The notes beneath the pieces are model-generated. The model was not told the DNA's origin and made no database searches. It saw only the letters and a list, made by a program, of their open reading frames with translations. Shown piece after piece: positions 17,530-26,807 of a stretch of 64,000 nt of DNA. Origin of the DNA: Ferrovibrio sp046297895 (GTDB taxonomy: Bacteria > Pseudomonadota > Alphaproteobacteria > Ferrovibrionales > Ferrovibrionaceae); NCBI RefSeq assembly GCF_046297895.1, contig NZ_JBKBHC010000002.1, positions 124,001 to 188,000 of the forward strand. Direction: 5' to 3'. Made by a program: the position numbers and the translations under genes. Each line of letters starts with the position of its first letter. The first letter of the stretch is position 1.

Positions 17530-17629
17530 CTAACTAACGGTAAGTCCGCCGGTGGCTCACTTGGACCGCCCCTCCTGCGTTGACTAATCATGATGTCATT
17601 GAGGATTCTGGCGCAATTCGACTTTCCGC
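17530..17629 (+). repeat. 100-base upstream element, copy A (partner at 36102-36201)
   Basis: Aligned without gaps to the reverse complement of 36102-36201, about 86 of 100 bases agree by eye, including an unbroken 23-base stretch (17598-17620). The element contains an ACTAAC-N-GTAAGT palindrome at one end. In both places it lies directly upstream of an exported-enzyme or export operon, so it is probably a duplicated promoter/leader. The 340-base gap before the HlyD start holds only this element and the palindrome at 17436. Confidence 0.75.
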
Positions 17630-17670
17630 GCGCACGGTCCTTGTTGTTCAACGGTGTCGCGTCAAAGTCC

Positions 17671-18687
17671 ATGCCCCACTCAACATCCACTGCCACACGG
17701 ATATCGAGACTAGGACTGGGCGTCCTCTTCGTGGCTGCCCTCGGTGCCGGATTCTGGTGGTCGATCCAGCCGCCGCCACTGATTGTCCAGGGCGAGGTCG
17801 AGGCCGCGCGCGTGGACCTGGCACCCCGGGTGTCCGGGCGCATTAAGGAACTTCATGTCGATGTCGGAGATACCGCAAAGGCCGGTGCCGTGGTTGTCGT
17901 TCTGGACAGCCCACAGTTGCAGGCCAGCTTGGTATCCGCGCAGGCTGCCCTTGAGGTCGCCAGGGCCGACAGGGATCGCGTCTACAGCACACGGCCGGAG
18001 ACCATCCAGGCCAAGCGGGCCGATGTTGAGCGCGCCCAATCGGCGCTGACACTGGCGCAACAGGTTTATGCCCGCCAGACCCAGCTTCTGCAGTCGGGCA
18101 ATACGCCACAGCAGCGCGTGGACGAAGCCACCAACAATCTGCGGGCGGCGCAGAAAGCACGCGACGCCGCATCTGCCGAACTGTCTCTGGTCACCAAGGG
18201 CGCCAGCGATGAAGAACGCATTCTGGCGGATGCCCGGGTCAAACAGTCCGAAGCCGTTCTGCACCAGACCGAAACCGATGTGAGCGAGCTGACTATCCGC
18301 GCGCCCATCACGGGCCAGGTGACCACCCGCGTGGCCGAACTGGGCGAATTGTTCAATCCGGGCTCGCCTCTGCTCTCCATCGTCGACCTTGCCGACATCT
18401 GGCTGACCTTCAACATCCGCGAGGATCTGCTGTCCGGCCTGAAGGTCGGCGATGTTTTTGAGATCACGGTTCCCGCCTTGAAAGGTCAAGCCATCAAGGT
18501 CCGGGTGACCGCCATCAATGCACAGGGGCAGTACGCGAACTGGCGCGCCACCAAGGCGACGGGCGACTTCGACCTGCGCACTTTCGAGGTGCGAGCAAAA
18601 TCGGTTGAGCCGAACAACCTGCTGCGACCCGGCATGAGTAGCGTGGCCAGGTGGGCAGGCGCCACCCAGAGACGCCCGGGGACCTGA
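17671..18687 (+). CDS. HlyD family membrane fusion protein
   Basis: The 338-residue adaptor protein has one N-terminal membrane anchor (about residues 11-31), a lipoyl-like half (EVEAARVDLAPRVSGRIKEL), a long coiled-coil hairpin (about 80-180), a second half (LTIRAPITGQVTTRVAELGE) and a beta-barrel. It would bridge the inner-membrane permeases to an outer-membrane channel. The ATG at 17671 gives a normal anchor; the frame is open back to 17590, inside the repeated element, and neither start has a strong ribosome site. The permease gene begins 3 bases after its stop. Confidence 0.85.
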   Translation: MPHSTSTATRISRLGLGVLFVAALGAGFWWSIQPPPLIVQGEVEAARVDLAPRVSGRIKELHVDVGDTAKAGAVVVVLDSPQLQASLVSAQAALEVARADRDRVYSTRPETIQAKRADVERAQSALTLAQQVYARQTQLLQSGNTPQQRVDEATNNLRAAQKARDAASAELSLVTKGASDEERILADARVKQSEAVLHQTETDVSELTIRAPITGQVTTRVAELGELFNPGSPLLSIVDLADIWLTFNIREDLLSGLKVGDVFEITVPALKGQAIKVRVTAINAQGQYANWRATKATGDFDLRTFEVRAKSVEPNNLLRPGMSSVARWAGATQRRPGT

Positions 18688-18690
18688 CAG

Positions 18691-19887
18691 ATGTCTGTCG
18701 CGCGCCCTGGCATCATGCTGGCGCTGGTTCGCGAGATCCGCTGGATTTTTCGGCGTAAGGTGGTCGTTTTCATGACCATCATTTTCCCGCTGCTGGTTTT
18801 CTACATTCTGACAGGCGTGTTTGGCACCGGCCTGCCGGTCGGGTTGCCGATTGCCGACATCGACAAGGACCATTCCAGCCTGTCCCGCCACATGCTGCGG
18901 ATGGTCGATGCCTCACCCGATGTTGCAATCACGAATCAGGTGGATGATATCGTCGCCGGGCGGCAGCTCATCCTAGAAGGCAAGGCCTATGCCATTGTCC
19001 TGATACCGGCCAACCTGGAGCGCGATGTAAAAGCCGGGCGGCGACCCGAAGTCATCTTCTTCTACAACAATCAGTTCATGACCATCGGCAGCATTGTGTC
19101 GCGGGCCCTCAATGAAGCCCTGTCGACAGCCGCGGCCGAGCTGGCGATCTCCACACGCCTGGCCCATGGGCAGGTTCAGGCTCTCGCCGTCAGCGCAGTC
19201 GCGCCGATACCGGTGCAGCAGAGCGCACTTTTCAATCCGACGCTCAACTACATCTACTTTCTGCTCGCGTCTTTCATCCCGACAATCCTGCAAATCTTCG
19301 TCTGCGCCACCTCGGCCTATACCGTCGGCCTGGATCGCTACCGGATTGCCGGCCTCGGCACTCTCCACCGGATCGGCGGCAGCCTGGGCAATGCCCTGAT
19401 CGGCAAGACTTTGCCCTACACCGTCATCTTCTTCCTGACCTTGACGTCGGCTGACCTCTACCTGTTTGGCCGCCTCGACGCGCCATTCCGCGGGCATCTT
19501 GCCGTTCTGATTGCTTCTTCTGTGCTGTTCGTCGCGTCCTACCAGTTGATCGGCATCCTGTTTGCACTCGTTGCCAGGGACCTCGCCCAGGCGCTGGGCA
19601 TCGCCGGACTCTACACTGCCCCATCCTTCGGGTTTGTCGGCATCAGCTTTCCAAAAGCTGCAATGGGCTGGTTCGCCAAGGCCTGGTCGCTTCAGCTGCC
19701 GCTGAACTGGTATCTGGAGATACGCCTCGACCAGACCCTGCGCGGCGCCTCGCTCGAGGCCTCGGCGAGACCGCTGACCATCCAGCTGATGATCGCAGCC
19801 CTGTTGACGGTCCTGGTCGTGCTGCGTCTCGAGTTTCTTCGTCGGCAGCGTCTTGCATCGCTGCCAGGACGAGAGGCCCGGATATGA
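18691..19887 (+). CDS. ABC-2 type permease, first of two
   Basis: The 398-residue protein has one N-terminal helix (about residues 27-47), a large periplasmic loop (about 50-185) and five or six helices in the C-terminal half, the layout of ABC-2 membrane type-3 permeases (YhhJ/YbhS-like). It overlaps the next permease gene by 4 bases (ATGA) and follows the HlyD gene. No ATP-binding gene is present in the operon. It may use an ATPase encoded elsewhere or belong to the ATPase-less HlyD-permease-permease sets. Substrate unknown. Confidence 0.82.
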   Translation: MSVARPGIMLALVREIRWIFRRKVVVFMTIIFPLLVFYILTGVFGTGLPVGLPIADIDKDHSSLSRHMLRMVDASPDVAITNQVDDIVAGRQLILEGKAYAIVLIPANLERDVKAGRRPEVIFFYNNQFMTIGSIVSRALNEALSTAAAELAISTRLAHGQVQALAVSAVAPIPVQQSALFNPTLNYIYFLLASFIPTILQIFVCATSAYTVGLDRYRIAGLGTLHRIGGSLGNALIGKTLPYTVIFFLTLTSADLYLFGRLDAPFRGHLAVLIASSVLFVASYQLIGILFALVARDLAQALGIAGLYTAPSFGFVGISFPKAAMGWFAKAWSLQLPLNWYLEIRLDQTLRGASLEASARPLTIQLMIAALLTVLVVLRLEFLRRQRLASLPGREARI

Positions 19888-20999
19888 AGGATTTCCTGCA
19901 ACAGGTCGCCGCCGAACTTCAGGAAATCCGCCGCACACCCGCAGCGTTATCCACGATGGTTATGGCCATCCTGATATACGCTGCTTTTTATCCACAGCCG
20001 TATCTCAATGAAGCTGTCCGGGATGTCCCGACCCTCGTCATCGATCAGGATAATAGCACAACAAGCCGGGAACTGGCCCGCCGAGTCGACATCGGCGAGG
20101 GCGCCAGGATTGTGGATGTGGCAGGCAGCATGGACGAGGCGCGGACCAGACTCCTGGCGCGCGATGCCGTAGCCGTTTTCATCATCCCGAATAATTTCGA
20201 ACGTGACATCCTCGCCGGACGCCAGTCGCCCATCGCAGCATACGGCGATGGCAGCTACTTCCTGATCTACAGGCAGGCAATGTCGGCCATTTCCTCGGCA
20301 GCCAGATCGATTGGTGCCGAAGCCACCACAAGCCGGCTGGTTGCCGGCGGCATGGAACCGAATGTGGCCCGAGCGATGTCCGATCCCATGCCGGTTACCG
20401 CCATTCCATTGTTCAATCCCCAGGGTGGCTATGCCAGCTATGTCGTTCCAGCAGCACTTGTACTCATCCTGCAGCAGACCCTGATGATGGGGATCATCAT
20501 CCTGAATGCGCCCCGCAAAAATCAATCGCGGGGCTCTGAGCCGTTGCTGCCGAAGGTCTGCGCTTATATCGCACTCTACCTGATCTGGTCGGCACTCTAT
20601 CTGTTCATGGTGCCGCACTTCTATGGCCTGCCACGGCTTGGCTCGCCCGGCGGCATCATCCTCTTGCTCATTCCCTTTCTGGCTTCAACAAGTTTTCTCG
20701 GCCTGTTTCTCAGCCGCATGATTCCCAATCAGGAGATTGGAATCCTGCTGCTCGTCGTGCTCGGCATGCCGCTTTTCTTTGTGGCCGGCGCGGCCTGGCC
20801 CATCGAGGCCATGTCGCCGGCCGTCCATTACCCGAGCCTTCTGATTCCCAGCTCGTCTGCAATCCGCGCTCTCGTTCAGATGAACCAGATGGGCGCCACA
20901 CTAAGCGATGTGCGACATGAGGTATTCGTACTTTGCGGATTGACCGGCTTCTTCGCACTTCTTGCCTATTCGATCCGGTTCTTCCAGCGAGCCGAGTAA
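19884..20999 (+). CDS. ABC-2 type permease, second of two
   Basis: The 371-residue protein has the same layout as the preceding permease: one N-terminal helix, a periplasmic domain (about residues 40-175) and C-terminal membrane helices. The two probably form a heterodimer in the inner membrane. The loop contains VIDQDNSTTSRELARRVD, a typical opening of the periplasmic domain in this family. The dehydrogenase genes start only 22 bases downstream, so export and oxidation are probably expressed together. Confidence 0.82.
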   Translation: MKDFLQQVAAELQEIRRTPAALSTMVMAILIYAAFYPQPYLNEAVRDVPTLVIDQDNSTTSRELARRVDIGEGARIVDVAGSMDEARTRLLARDAVAVFIIPNNFERDILAGRQSPIAAYGDGSYFLIYRQAMSAISSAARSIGAEATTSRLVAGGMEPNVARAMSDPMPVTAIPLFNPQGGYASYVVPAALVLILQQTLMMGIIILNAPRKNQSRGSEPLLPKVCAYIALYLIWSALYLFMVPHFYGLPRLGSPGGIILLLIPFLASTSFLGLFLSRMIPNQEIGILLLVVLGMPLFFVAGAAWPIEAMSPAVHYPSLLIPSSSAIRALVQMNQMGATLSDVRHEVFVLCGLTGFFALLAYSIRFFQRAE

Positions 21000-21021
21000 T
21001 CCCATCATGACCTGGTGAAAA

Positions 21022-21765
21022 ATGATCTTCAGCCCCCAGCCTCCGCCCACTCGCCGCCGTTTTCTGCTCAGCGCAGCGGCGATCGTTGTCGCCTCTTCGC
21101 CGATTGGTGCGATGGCACGCATCATCCAGGGCTCGGTGCCTTGGCAGGCCGGCCTGGCAGGCCCGCCCAGACAGGTTCGCGTTGGTCCATGGCAGTTCTT
21201 CACGCCGCTTGAGGCAGAAACCATCGATGCCGCCGTTGCGCGCCTCATTCCGGCAGATGCGCTTGGACCGGGCGGCAAGGAGGCCGGCTGCACGACCTAC
21301 ATCGACTATCAATTGGCCGGATATTTCGGCAGCTTCGAGCGACTCTACATGCGCCCGCCTTTTGCGGCGGGCACCGCCGAACAGGGAATCCAGAGTCCCG
21401 TCACGCCGGCACAGCATTACCGCCGCGCCCTGACCGCACTGGACAAACACTGCCGGAATTCATTCAACGGCAAATCCTTTGCAGCCCTGACGGCAGAACA
21501 GCAGGACAGCCTTCTGAAAGGCCTAGAGACCGGCGCCTTCAAGCTAGAGGGGGCAGACGGCAAGGCGTTCTTCGAGCTTCTGTACCAGAACACGATGGAG
21601 GGATTCTTCGCTGATCCAATCTATGGCGGCAATCGCGACATGGTCAGTTGGAAGCTGATTGGCTTCCCTGGCACCCGCTACGACTTCCGCGACCATGTGA
21701 CCAAGCACAATGAACCCTATCCGCTGCCGCCCGTCAGCATTCTCGGTCGTACGGATTGGAATTGA
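21022..21765 (+). CDS. Gluconate 2-dehydrogenase subunit 3 (gamma) family protein, Tat-exported
   Basis: The 247-residue small subunit of a periplasmic flavoprotein dehydrogenase begins with a twin-arginine signal (TRRRFLLSAAAIVVASS), which would also carry the FAD subunit across the membrane folded. The rest matches the gluconate 2-dehydrogenase subunit 3 family (FFTPLEAETIDAAVARLIP, then GGNRDMVSWKLIGFPG). It lies 10 bases before the GMC subunit gene. The substrate could be gluconate, a keto-sugar or another polyol; the sequence does not decide. Confidence 0.88.
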   Translation: MIFSPQPPPTRRRFLLSAAAIVVASSPIGAMARIIQGSVPWQAGLAGPPRQVRVGPWQFFTPLEAETIDAAVARLIPADALGPGGKEAGCTTYIDYQLAGYFGSFERLYMRPPFAAGTAEQGIQSPVTPAQHYRRALTALDKHCRNSFNGKSFAALTAEQQDSLLKGLETGAFKLEGADGKAFFELLYQNTMEGFFADPIYGGNRDMVSWKLIGFPGTRYDFRDHVTKHNEPYPLPPVSILGRTDWN

Positions 21766-21775
21766 GGAGAGCAGC

Positions 21776-23539
21776 ATGCCCCGCAAACTCCCTAAAAAAG
21801 ACGTTGTCATTGTAGGCCTCGGCTGGACCGGCAGCATTCTGGCATACGAACTCTGCAGCGCCGGCCTAGATGTTGTTGCAATCGAGCGCGGCCCATGGCG
21901 CGACACAGCAACGCATTTCGCACCTGGCTATGCCGCGGACGAACTCCGTTATGGCATTCGGTTAGATCTGTTCCAGCAGCCGGCGCAAGAGACCTACACA
22001 ATGCGCAACAATCAGTCGCAGGTGGCGCTGCCGATCCGTCAGTTCGGGTCTTTCCTCCCCGGAAACGGGGTCGGCGGCGCCGGGGTTCACTGGAATGGCC
22101 AGACGTGGCGCTTCCACCCCACCGATTTCCGGCTGAAGTCGCATATCCGCGAGCGGTATGGCGCCCGCAAGTCCGGAGACATGACGCTCGAGGACTGGGG
22201 CGTCACCTATGACGACCTGGAACTGCATTTCGACAGGTTCGAATATCTCACCGGCATCTCCGGCAAAGCGGGCAACCTGAATGGCAGGATCGTCGATGGC
22301 GGCAATCCCTTCGAGGGATGGCGGTCGCGCGAATATCCGCTGCCGCCGATGACAATGACCTATGCCCCGACGCTGTTTGCCGAAGCCGCCCGGAAGCTGG
22401 GATACAAACCCTTCCCAAGTCCGTCCGCCAATGCCTCCGATGTCTATACCAATCCACTCGGCGTTCGCATGGGCCCCTGCACCTATTGCGGTTTCTGCGA
22501 ACGTTTCGGCTGCGGCAACTATTCCAAGGCGAGCCCGCAGGTGAATGTTCTGCCCGCGCTGATGCGCATGAGCAACTTCACCGCACGGACGGACAGCGAG
22601 GTGCTCAAGATCGAACTGGATGCCAGCGGAAAGCATGCCACCGGCGTTACCTTCGTTGACACGAACGGCGAGGAGTATACACAACCAGCCGATATCGTTC
22701 TGCTCTGTGCTTACGGCCTGCACAACGTACGACTGATGCTGCTGTCCGGCATCGGCAAACCCTACGACCCGCAAACCGGTGAAGGCACTGTCGGCCGGAA
22801 CTACTGCTACCAGACCAATTCCGCCGCCACGCTTTTCTTCGACGACAAGAACTTCAATCCCTTCATCGCGGCTGGTGCCCTGGGGATGACCGTCGATGAA
22901 TTCAACGGTGACAATTTCGACCATGGCAACGTCAATTTCATTGGCGGCGCCGGCATCAACTGCATCCCGACCAGCGGGCGTCCCATCACCCGGCGCCCTG
23001 TGCCGCCCGGAACGCCGCGATGGGGCTCGGAATGGAAGAAGGCCACCAAGGACAACTATCTCAGTTCCTTCACCTTCACTTCCCAGGGCAGCAGTTATCC
23101 GCTGCGCGGCAACTACCTCGACCTGGACCCGACCTACAAGGACCGTTTCGGTCGCCCGCTGATGCGCCTGACCTTCGATTTCCCGGAGAACGACGTTGTG
23201 ATGTCCAGGTGGATCACCAGCAAGATGGAGGAAATCTGCAAAAGCCTGGCGCCACGCCAGTATGTACTCAATCAGGTCCGGACGCCGTATTCGGTCGTGC
23301 CCTACCAGAGCACGCATAATACCGGCGGCGCCATCATGGGGGACAATCCCAAGGTCAGTGCCATTAATCGCTACCTACAGTCCTGGGACGTTGCGAACGT
23401 CTTCGCCATCGGGGCCTCCGCCTTTGCCCATAATGCCGGCTACAACCCGACCGGCACAGTCGGCGCACTGGCCTACTGGGCTGCAGATGCCATCAGGAAT
23501 CAGTACCTGAAGTCTCCCGGCCCGCTGGTGAGGGCTTGA
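21776..23539 (+). CDS. GMC family FAD-dependent dehydrogenase, alpha subunit
   Basis: The 587-residue catalytic flavoprotein is of the gluconate 2-dehydrogenase/sorbosone type. The FAD-binding motif GLGWTGSILAYEL is at about residues 14-26. The second GMC signature is near PGNGVGGAGVHW, and the C-terminal active-site segment is AHNAGYNPTGTVG. A CGFCERFGCG motif resembles the iron-sulfur-like cysteines reported in related dehydrogenases. The ATG at 21776 has GAGGAGAG upstream. It has no signal peptide and is presumably carried out with the Tat-tagged small subunit. Electrons pass to the three-haem cytochrome encoded next. Confidence 0.9.
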   Translation: MPRKLPKKDVVIVGLGWTGSILAYELCSAGLDVVAIERGPWRDTATHFAPGYAADELRYGIRLDLFQQPAQETYTMRNNQSQVALPIRQFGSFLPGNGVGGAGVHWNGQTWRFHPTDFRLKSHIRERYGARKSGDMTLEDWGVTYDDLELHFDRFEYLTGISGKAGNLNGRIVDGGNPFEGWRSREYPLPPMTMTYAPTLFAEAARKLGYKPFPSPSANASDVYTNPLGVRMGPCTYCGFCERFGCGNYSKASPQVNVLPALMRMSNFTARTDSEVLKIELDASGKHATGVTFVDTNGEEYTQPADIVLLCAYGLHNVRLMLLSGIGKPYDPQTGEGTVGRNYCYQTNSAATLFFDDKNFNPFIAAGALGMTVDEFNGDNFDHGNVNFIGGAGINCIPTSGRPITRRPVPPGTPRWGSEWKKATKDNYLSSFTFTSQGSSYPLRGNYLDLDPTYKDRFGRPLMRLTFDFPENDVVMSRWITSKMEEICKSLAPRQYVLNQVRTPYSVVPYQSTHNTGGAIMGDNPKVSAINRYLQSWDVANVFAIGASAFAHNAGYNPTGTVGALAYWAADAIRNQYLKSPGPLVRA

Positions 23540-23541
23540 AC

Positions 23542-24762
23542 ATGCGCAGCCTCCTCATTTCAACAACCCTGCTGAGCCTTGTTTCCCTCACTGCGGCGCA
23601 GGCGCAGACGACCGACCAGGATTTCACCACCCTGGACAAGGGCCGCTACCTGGCAATCGTCGGGGATTGCGTGGCCTGCCACACCAAGCCGGGCGGCCTG
23701 CCGTTTGCCGGCGGCCTAGAGATGCAGACGCCGTTTGGTGTCATCGTCTCGCCCAATATCACACCGGATCGGGAGACCGGCATCGGCAGATGGTCCGAAG
23801 ACGATTTCATCAAAACCATGCAGCATGGTGTGGCGCCGGGCGGAAAGCGCCTCTATCCGGCTTTCCCTTATCCCTACTACACCCTCACCAGCAAAGCCGA
23901 CCTGTCGGCCATCTGGGCCTATCTGAACACGCTTGAGCCCGTGAACAATCGGGTCGAAAGCAATCAGCTGCCGTTCCCCTTCAACATCCGCACCAGCCTG
24001 ATCGGCTGGAACATTCTTTCCTTCCGGTCAGGCGAATTCAAACCCCGGCCCGACAAGACGGAGGAGTGGAACCGCGGCGCCTATTTGGTCGATGGCCTTG
24101 GGCATTGCGGCGCGTGCCATACACCAAAGACCCTGTGGGGTGGCGACAAATCGGCAAAGCTTGAAGGCGGCGTCCTGCTGGGCTGGACCGCCCCCAACAT
24201 CACGGCTGCCGACAAGCAGGGCCTTGGGCTCTGGACGGTGGACGACATTGCCGCCTATCTGAAGACGGGCACCAACCGGCTGAGCATAGCTTCAGGCCCG
24301 ATGAAGGAGGTCATTGAGAATTCGACTTCCAAGATGTCCGACCAGGACCTGAAAGCGATCGGCGTCTATCTGAAGGATGTAGCGGGCGCACCGGACCTGA
24401 CGAAGCCGCTGCTCGAAACCGACACCAAGATCCGTGTCGGTAAGGCGATTTACCAGGACAATTGTGCCGCCTGCCATACCTTCAGTGGCCAGGGCATCGC
24501 CGAACTCTTCCCGCCGCTGAAGGGCAGCAGCGTAGTCCAGCAGAAGCATGCCGACACCCTGATACGGATCACGCTGGAAGGCACCAAGGCGTCGGTGACG
24601 GATGCGCGGCCGACCGGGCCGGCCATGCCGCCCTTTGGCTGGCGCCTGAACGACGACCAGGTGGCCGCAGTGCTGACATACATCCGGAACAGCTGGGGCA
24701 ATGCTTCCCCCGAGGTCTCCGCCAGCAGCGTGAGAGCCGCGCGAGCTGACATGCAGCCATGA
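23542..24762 (+). CDS. Three-haem cytochrome c subunit of the GMC dehydrogenase
   Basis: The 406-residue protein has a Sec signal peptide (about residues 1-22) and three CxxCH haem sites: Cys43-His47 (CVACH), Cys189-His193 (CGACH) and Cys308-His312 (CAACH). This is the standard cytochrome subunit of membrane-bound gluconate, sorbitol and alcohol dehydrogenases, passing electrons to ubiquinone or an oxidase. ATG 23542 has GAGGG upstream and follows the GMC stop closely. A strong terminator begins 8 bases after its stop, so it ends the operon. Confidence 0.93.
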   Translation: MRSLLISTTLLSLVSLTAAQAQTTDQDFTTLDKGRYLAIVGDCVACHTKPGGLPFAGGLEMQTPFGVIVSPNITPDRETGIGRWSEDDFIKTMQHGVAPGGKRLYPAFPYPYYTLTSKADLSAIWAYLNTLEPVNNRVESNQLPFPFNIRTSLIGWNILSFRSGEFKPRPDKTEEWNRGAYLVDGLGHCGACHTPKTLWGGDKSAKLEGGVLLGWTAPNITAADKQGLGLWTVDDIAAYLKTGTNRLSIASGPMKEVIENSTSKMSDQDLKAIGVYLKDVAGAPDLTKPLLETDTKIRVGKAIYQDNCAACHTFSGQGIAELFPPLKGSSVVQQKHADTLIRITLEGTKASVTDARPTGPAMPPFGWRLNDDQVAAVLTYIRNSWGNASPEVSASSVRAARADMQP

Positions 24763-24770
24763 CCTCGGGA

Positions 24771-24814
24771 ATGCTGCTGCCCGGTTCCCTCTTGCCGGGC
24801 AGCAGCATGTTTTT
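24771..24814 (+). terminator. Strong intrinsic terminator of the HlyD-GMC operon
   Basis: A perfect 14-base-pair stem (24771-24784 with 24795-24808) and 10-base loop are followed by GTTTTT. The T-tract overlaps the stop codon of the convergent MaoC gene. Confidence 0.92.
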
Positions 24815-25310
24815 ACGGCCGGGCGCCCGGCTTGCGCGGCAGCCGCACCTGCACGTCGCTGAGACCGACGATGTCGCCGTCCTGATCCGTCGCTTCCACA
24901 TAGACCAGCGCATAATCCCGGCCGTTGCCGAGGACATGGATATCCCGCACCTTGCCCTTGCAGGTAATCTTCGCGCCAATCGGCCCCGGTTTGGTGAACT
25001 TGGAATCGATGGAGACGATTTCCGCCAGCGGCCCGTAGGTGCGCAGCACCACCGACGCCATGTAGGACATGCTCATCATCCCGTGCTGGACCGGCTTGGG
25101 CGTTCCGAAAACTCTGGCACGCTCGCACCACGACGGATCCATGTGCACGGGATTCATGTCGAGACTCGCAACCCCGTAAGCATCCACCATCTCCTGGGTG
25201 ACTTCGTATGCGATGGTCACCAGGCTGTCTCCCGTCTTCAGATCGTCCAGATAGGGCAACGGCTGCATCGCGTCCTGACCGGCCCGCGCACTGGTATTTG
25301 CCTGCGTCAT
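24813..25310 (-). CDS. MaoC-like hydratase, catalytic-type subunit (pair 1)
   Basis: The 165-residue hot-dog fold protein has the hydratase-2 motif intact: Asp and His in SLDMNPVHMD (about residues 49-58). It would add water to or remove it from an enoyl-CoA. The start at 25310 was chosen for the GGAGAAG upstream. The upstream neighbour in the same direction is a second MaoC-like protein whose catalytic His position is not His, so the two probably work as a heteromer. No signal peptide; cytoplasmic. Confidence 0.85.
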   Translation of the reverse strand: MTQANTSARAGQDAMQPLPYLDDLKTGDSLVTIAYEVTQEMVDAYGVASLDMNPVHMDPSWCERARVFGTPKPVQHGMMSMSYMASVVLRTYGPLAEIVSIDSKFTKPGPIGAKITCKGKVRDIHVLGNGRDYALVYVEATDQDGDIVGLSDVQVRLPRKPGARP

Positions 25311-25338
25311 TGTTTCTTCTCCTGCGTTTCGCTGTTTC

Positions 25339-25902
25339 TCAGGCCGTGGCAAAGCCGCCGACATCGCGCCGTGACGACGGCAAGATGAGCGTGCCGAGAC
25401 ATTCGGCCTTTTCGCGGCCGTCGTGATCGACAAGGGTGACACGCGTGGTCATATAGGCCTTGTCCCGGCGCCAGAAACGGTCGCAATTCTCCTGGACCAG
25501 ATGAATCCGGTCGCCGACATGAATGCGCTCCCGGTAGTCGATGCGCTGGAACGGATTGCGGGCACCCGGCGTCCGGATCCACGAGCCCTGGCTGTCGGGC
25601 TGGGCGAACCAGAAGGCGATGGTTGTGGTGAAAACGGGGTGAACCATGATGGTTCCCCGCGGCGCGTGCCGGCGGGCAAAGTCACGATCGACGAACAGTG
25701 GATGGGTTTCGCCGACAGCGAGGTTGTAGCTGAGGACATCTTCTTCCTCGACCACGAAAACCTTCGGGTGCTTCCACTTCTCTCCAACCGTTAGGGTGTC
25801 CCAGAATTCGATCGCTTCCCAGTTGTCGAGGAACTCCCGGTCATAGCCCTTCTGCTTCTCCGTTGTAAGGAGATGTTCGAAACGTCTGGTTTTCTCGCTC
25901 AT
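25339..25902 (-). CDS. MaoC N-terminal-type hydratase subunit, probably non-catalytic (pair 1)
   Basis: The 187-residue protein resembles the N-terminal FAS1-type dehydratase domain. At the place of the catalytic D-x-N-P-x-H motif it reads GETHPLFVD, so the His is replaced by Phe. The partner gene downstream keeps the motif. This one-good, one-degenerate pairing is known from two-subunit MaoC hydratases such as the ChsH1/ChsH2 pair of steroid side-chain degradation. A CTCC-N4-GGAG palindrome lies 18 bases upstream of its start. Confidence 0.8.
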   Translation of the reverse strand: MSEKTRRFEHLLTTEKQKGYDREFLDNWEAIEFWDTLTVGEKWKHPKVFVVEEEDVLSYNLAVGETHPLFVDRDFARRHAPRGTIMVHPVFTTTIAFWFAQPDSQGSWIRTPGARNPFQRIDYRERIHVGDRIHLVQENCDRFWRRDKAYMTTRVTLVDHDGREKAECLGTLILPSSRRDVGGFATA

Positions 25903-25919
25903 GGCGCCCTCCTTTATTT

Positions 25920-25931
25920 CTCCATATGGAG
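25920..25931. promoter_or_regulatory. CTCC-N4-GGAG palindrome, site 1
   Basis: CTCCATATGGAG is a perfect 12-base palindrome immediately upstream of the MaoC pair. The same CTCC-N4-GGAG spacing recurs at 26010 and 32919. Probable target of the adjacent TetR-family protein. Confidence 0.55.
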
Positions 25932-26009
25932 TAGTTTTCGGACAAGCCTGTCGACGGGTGACGGCACCCGCATCGATGCCTTCACCTAGCGGCAGAAGGC
26001 AATTAACTC

Positions 26010-26021
26010 CTCCGATTGGAG
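26010..26021. promoter_or_regulatory. CTCC-N4-GGAG palindrome, site 2
   Basis: CTCC-GATT-GGAG lies 114 bases upstream of the TetR gene, followed by AACT as at site 3. With site 1 it occupies the divergent region between the MaoC pair and the TetR gene. Confidence 0.5.
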
Positions 26022-26134
26022 AACTATTATTGAAACTCGGCAGCTCGTCAATGCCGAAAAGAGCACGCGCGGCAGCACTGGCCCAGCCGGCCGTTAGACG
26101 ATACGACTAACGGGGTGGCCGCAGGGATTTCGGA

Positions 26135-26803
26135 ATGGCAAAGACCGCGAAGAAGAAGACGGTGAAGAAAAGCGGCGACGAGCTCACCGCACGTGGCGCC
26201 CAGCGCCGGCAGGAACTGCTCGACGCTGCGCTGCGGATTATCGTCCGTGACGGCCCGGGTGCAGTCAGCCTGCGATCCGCCGTCAAGGAAGCCAAGGCCA
26301 GCCATGGTGCCGTGCTGTATTACTTCGGCACCCGGGAGGAACTGATCCACGCTGCCCTGAAGCATATCTCAGAACGCAACATCGAGGCACTCGCGGTGGC
26401 CTGGAAAGGATTCGAGGCCGCTGCGGCCAATCCGGCCAGGCTGGCAGAGATGATCTCCCGCCATTCCGCCCGGCAAATGATCGATGACCGCGGCATGGGC
26501 ATCACCATCATCGAGCTGCACCTGGCAGCCGCCCGGCATCCCGAACTGGCGCCGGCGATCCGGGAATGGGGGCGCGCCTATGCCCGCATCAGCCACGACA
26601 CCTTCGTCCGCCTCGGATCATCCAACCCCGAAGCCGACTCGGCCTTGATGACCAACATGATCAGCGGCCTGGTCATGCGGCAGCTCGCCCTGCATCGCCC
26701 CGATTTCGAAGCGGCCATCCTGCGCCCTGCGATAGAGCGACTACTCCGCAGCTTTGCCGGACCTAAAGCCGCCAAGACCGCAACAAGCCGGAAGCCGGCC
26801 TGA
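26135..26803 (+). CDS. TetR family regulator of catabolic module A
   Basis: The 222-residue protein has a lysine-rich N-terminus, a TetR helix-turn-helix at about residues 24-70 (ALRIIVRDGPGAVSLRSA, then SHGAVLYYFGTREEL) and an all-helical ligand domain. It is divergent from the MaoC pair, with two CTCC-N4-GGAG palindromes between them. It most likely represses these genes and itself, and is relieved by an acyl-CoA or free acid; the ligand is unknown. Its stop lies 4 bases from the convergent thiolase-like gene. Confidence 0.88.
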   Translation: MAKTAKKKTVKKSGDELTARGAQRRQELLDAALRIIVRDGPGAVSLRSAVKEAKASHGAVLYYFGTREELIHAALKHISERNIEALAVAWKGFEAAAANPARLAEMISRHSARQMIDDRGMGITIIELHLAAARHPELAPAIREWGRAYARISHDTFVRLGSSNPEADSALMTNMISGLVMRQLALHRPDFEAAILRPAIERLLRSFAGPKAAKTATSRKPA

Positions 26804-26807
26804 GCGG

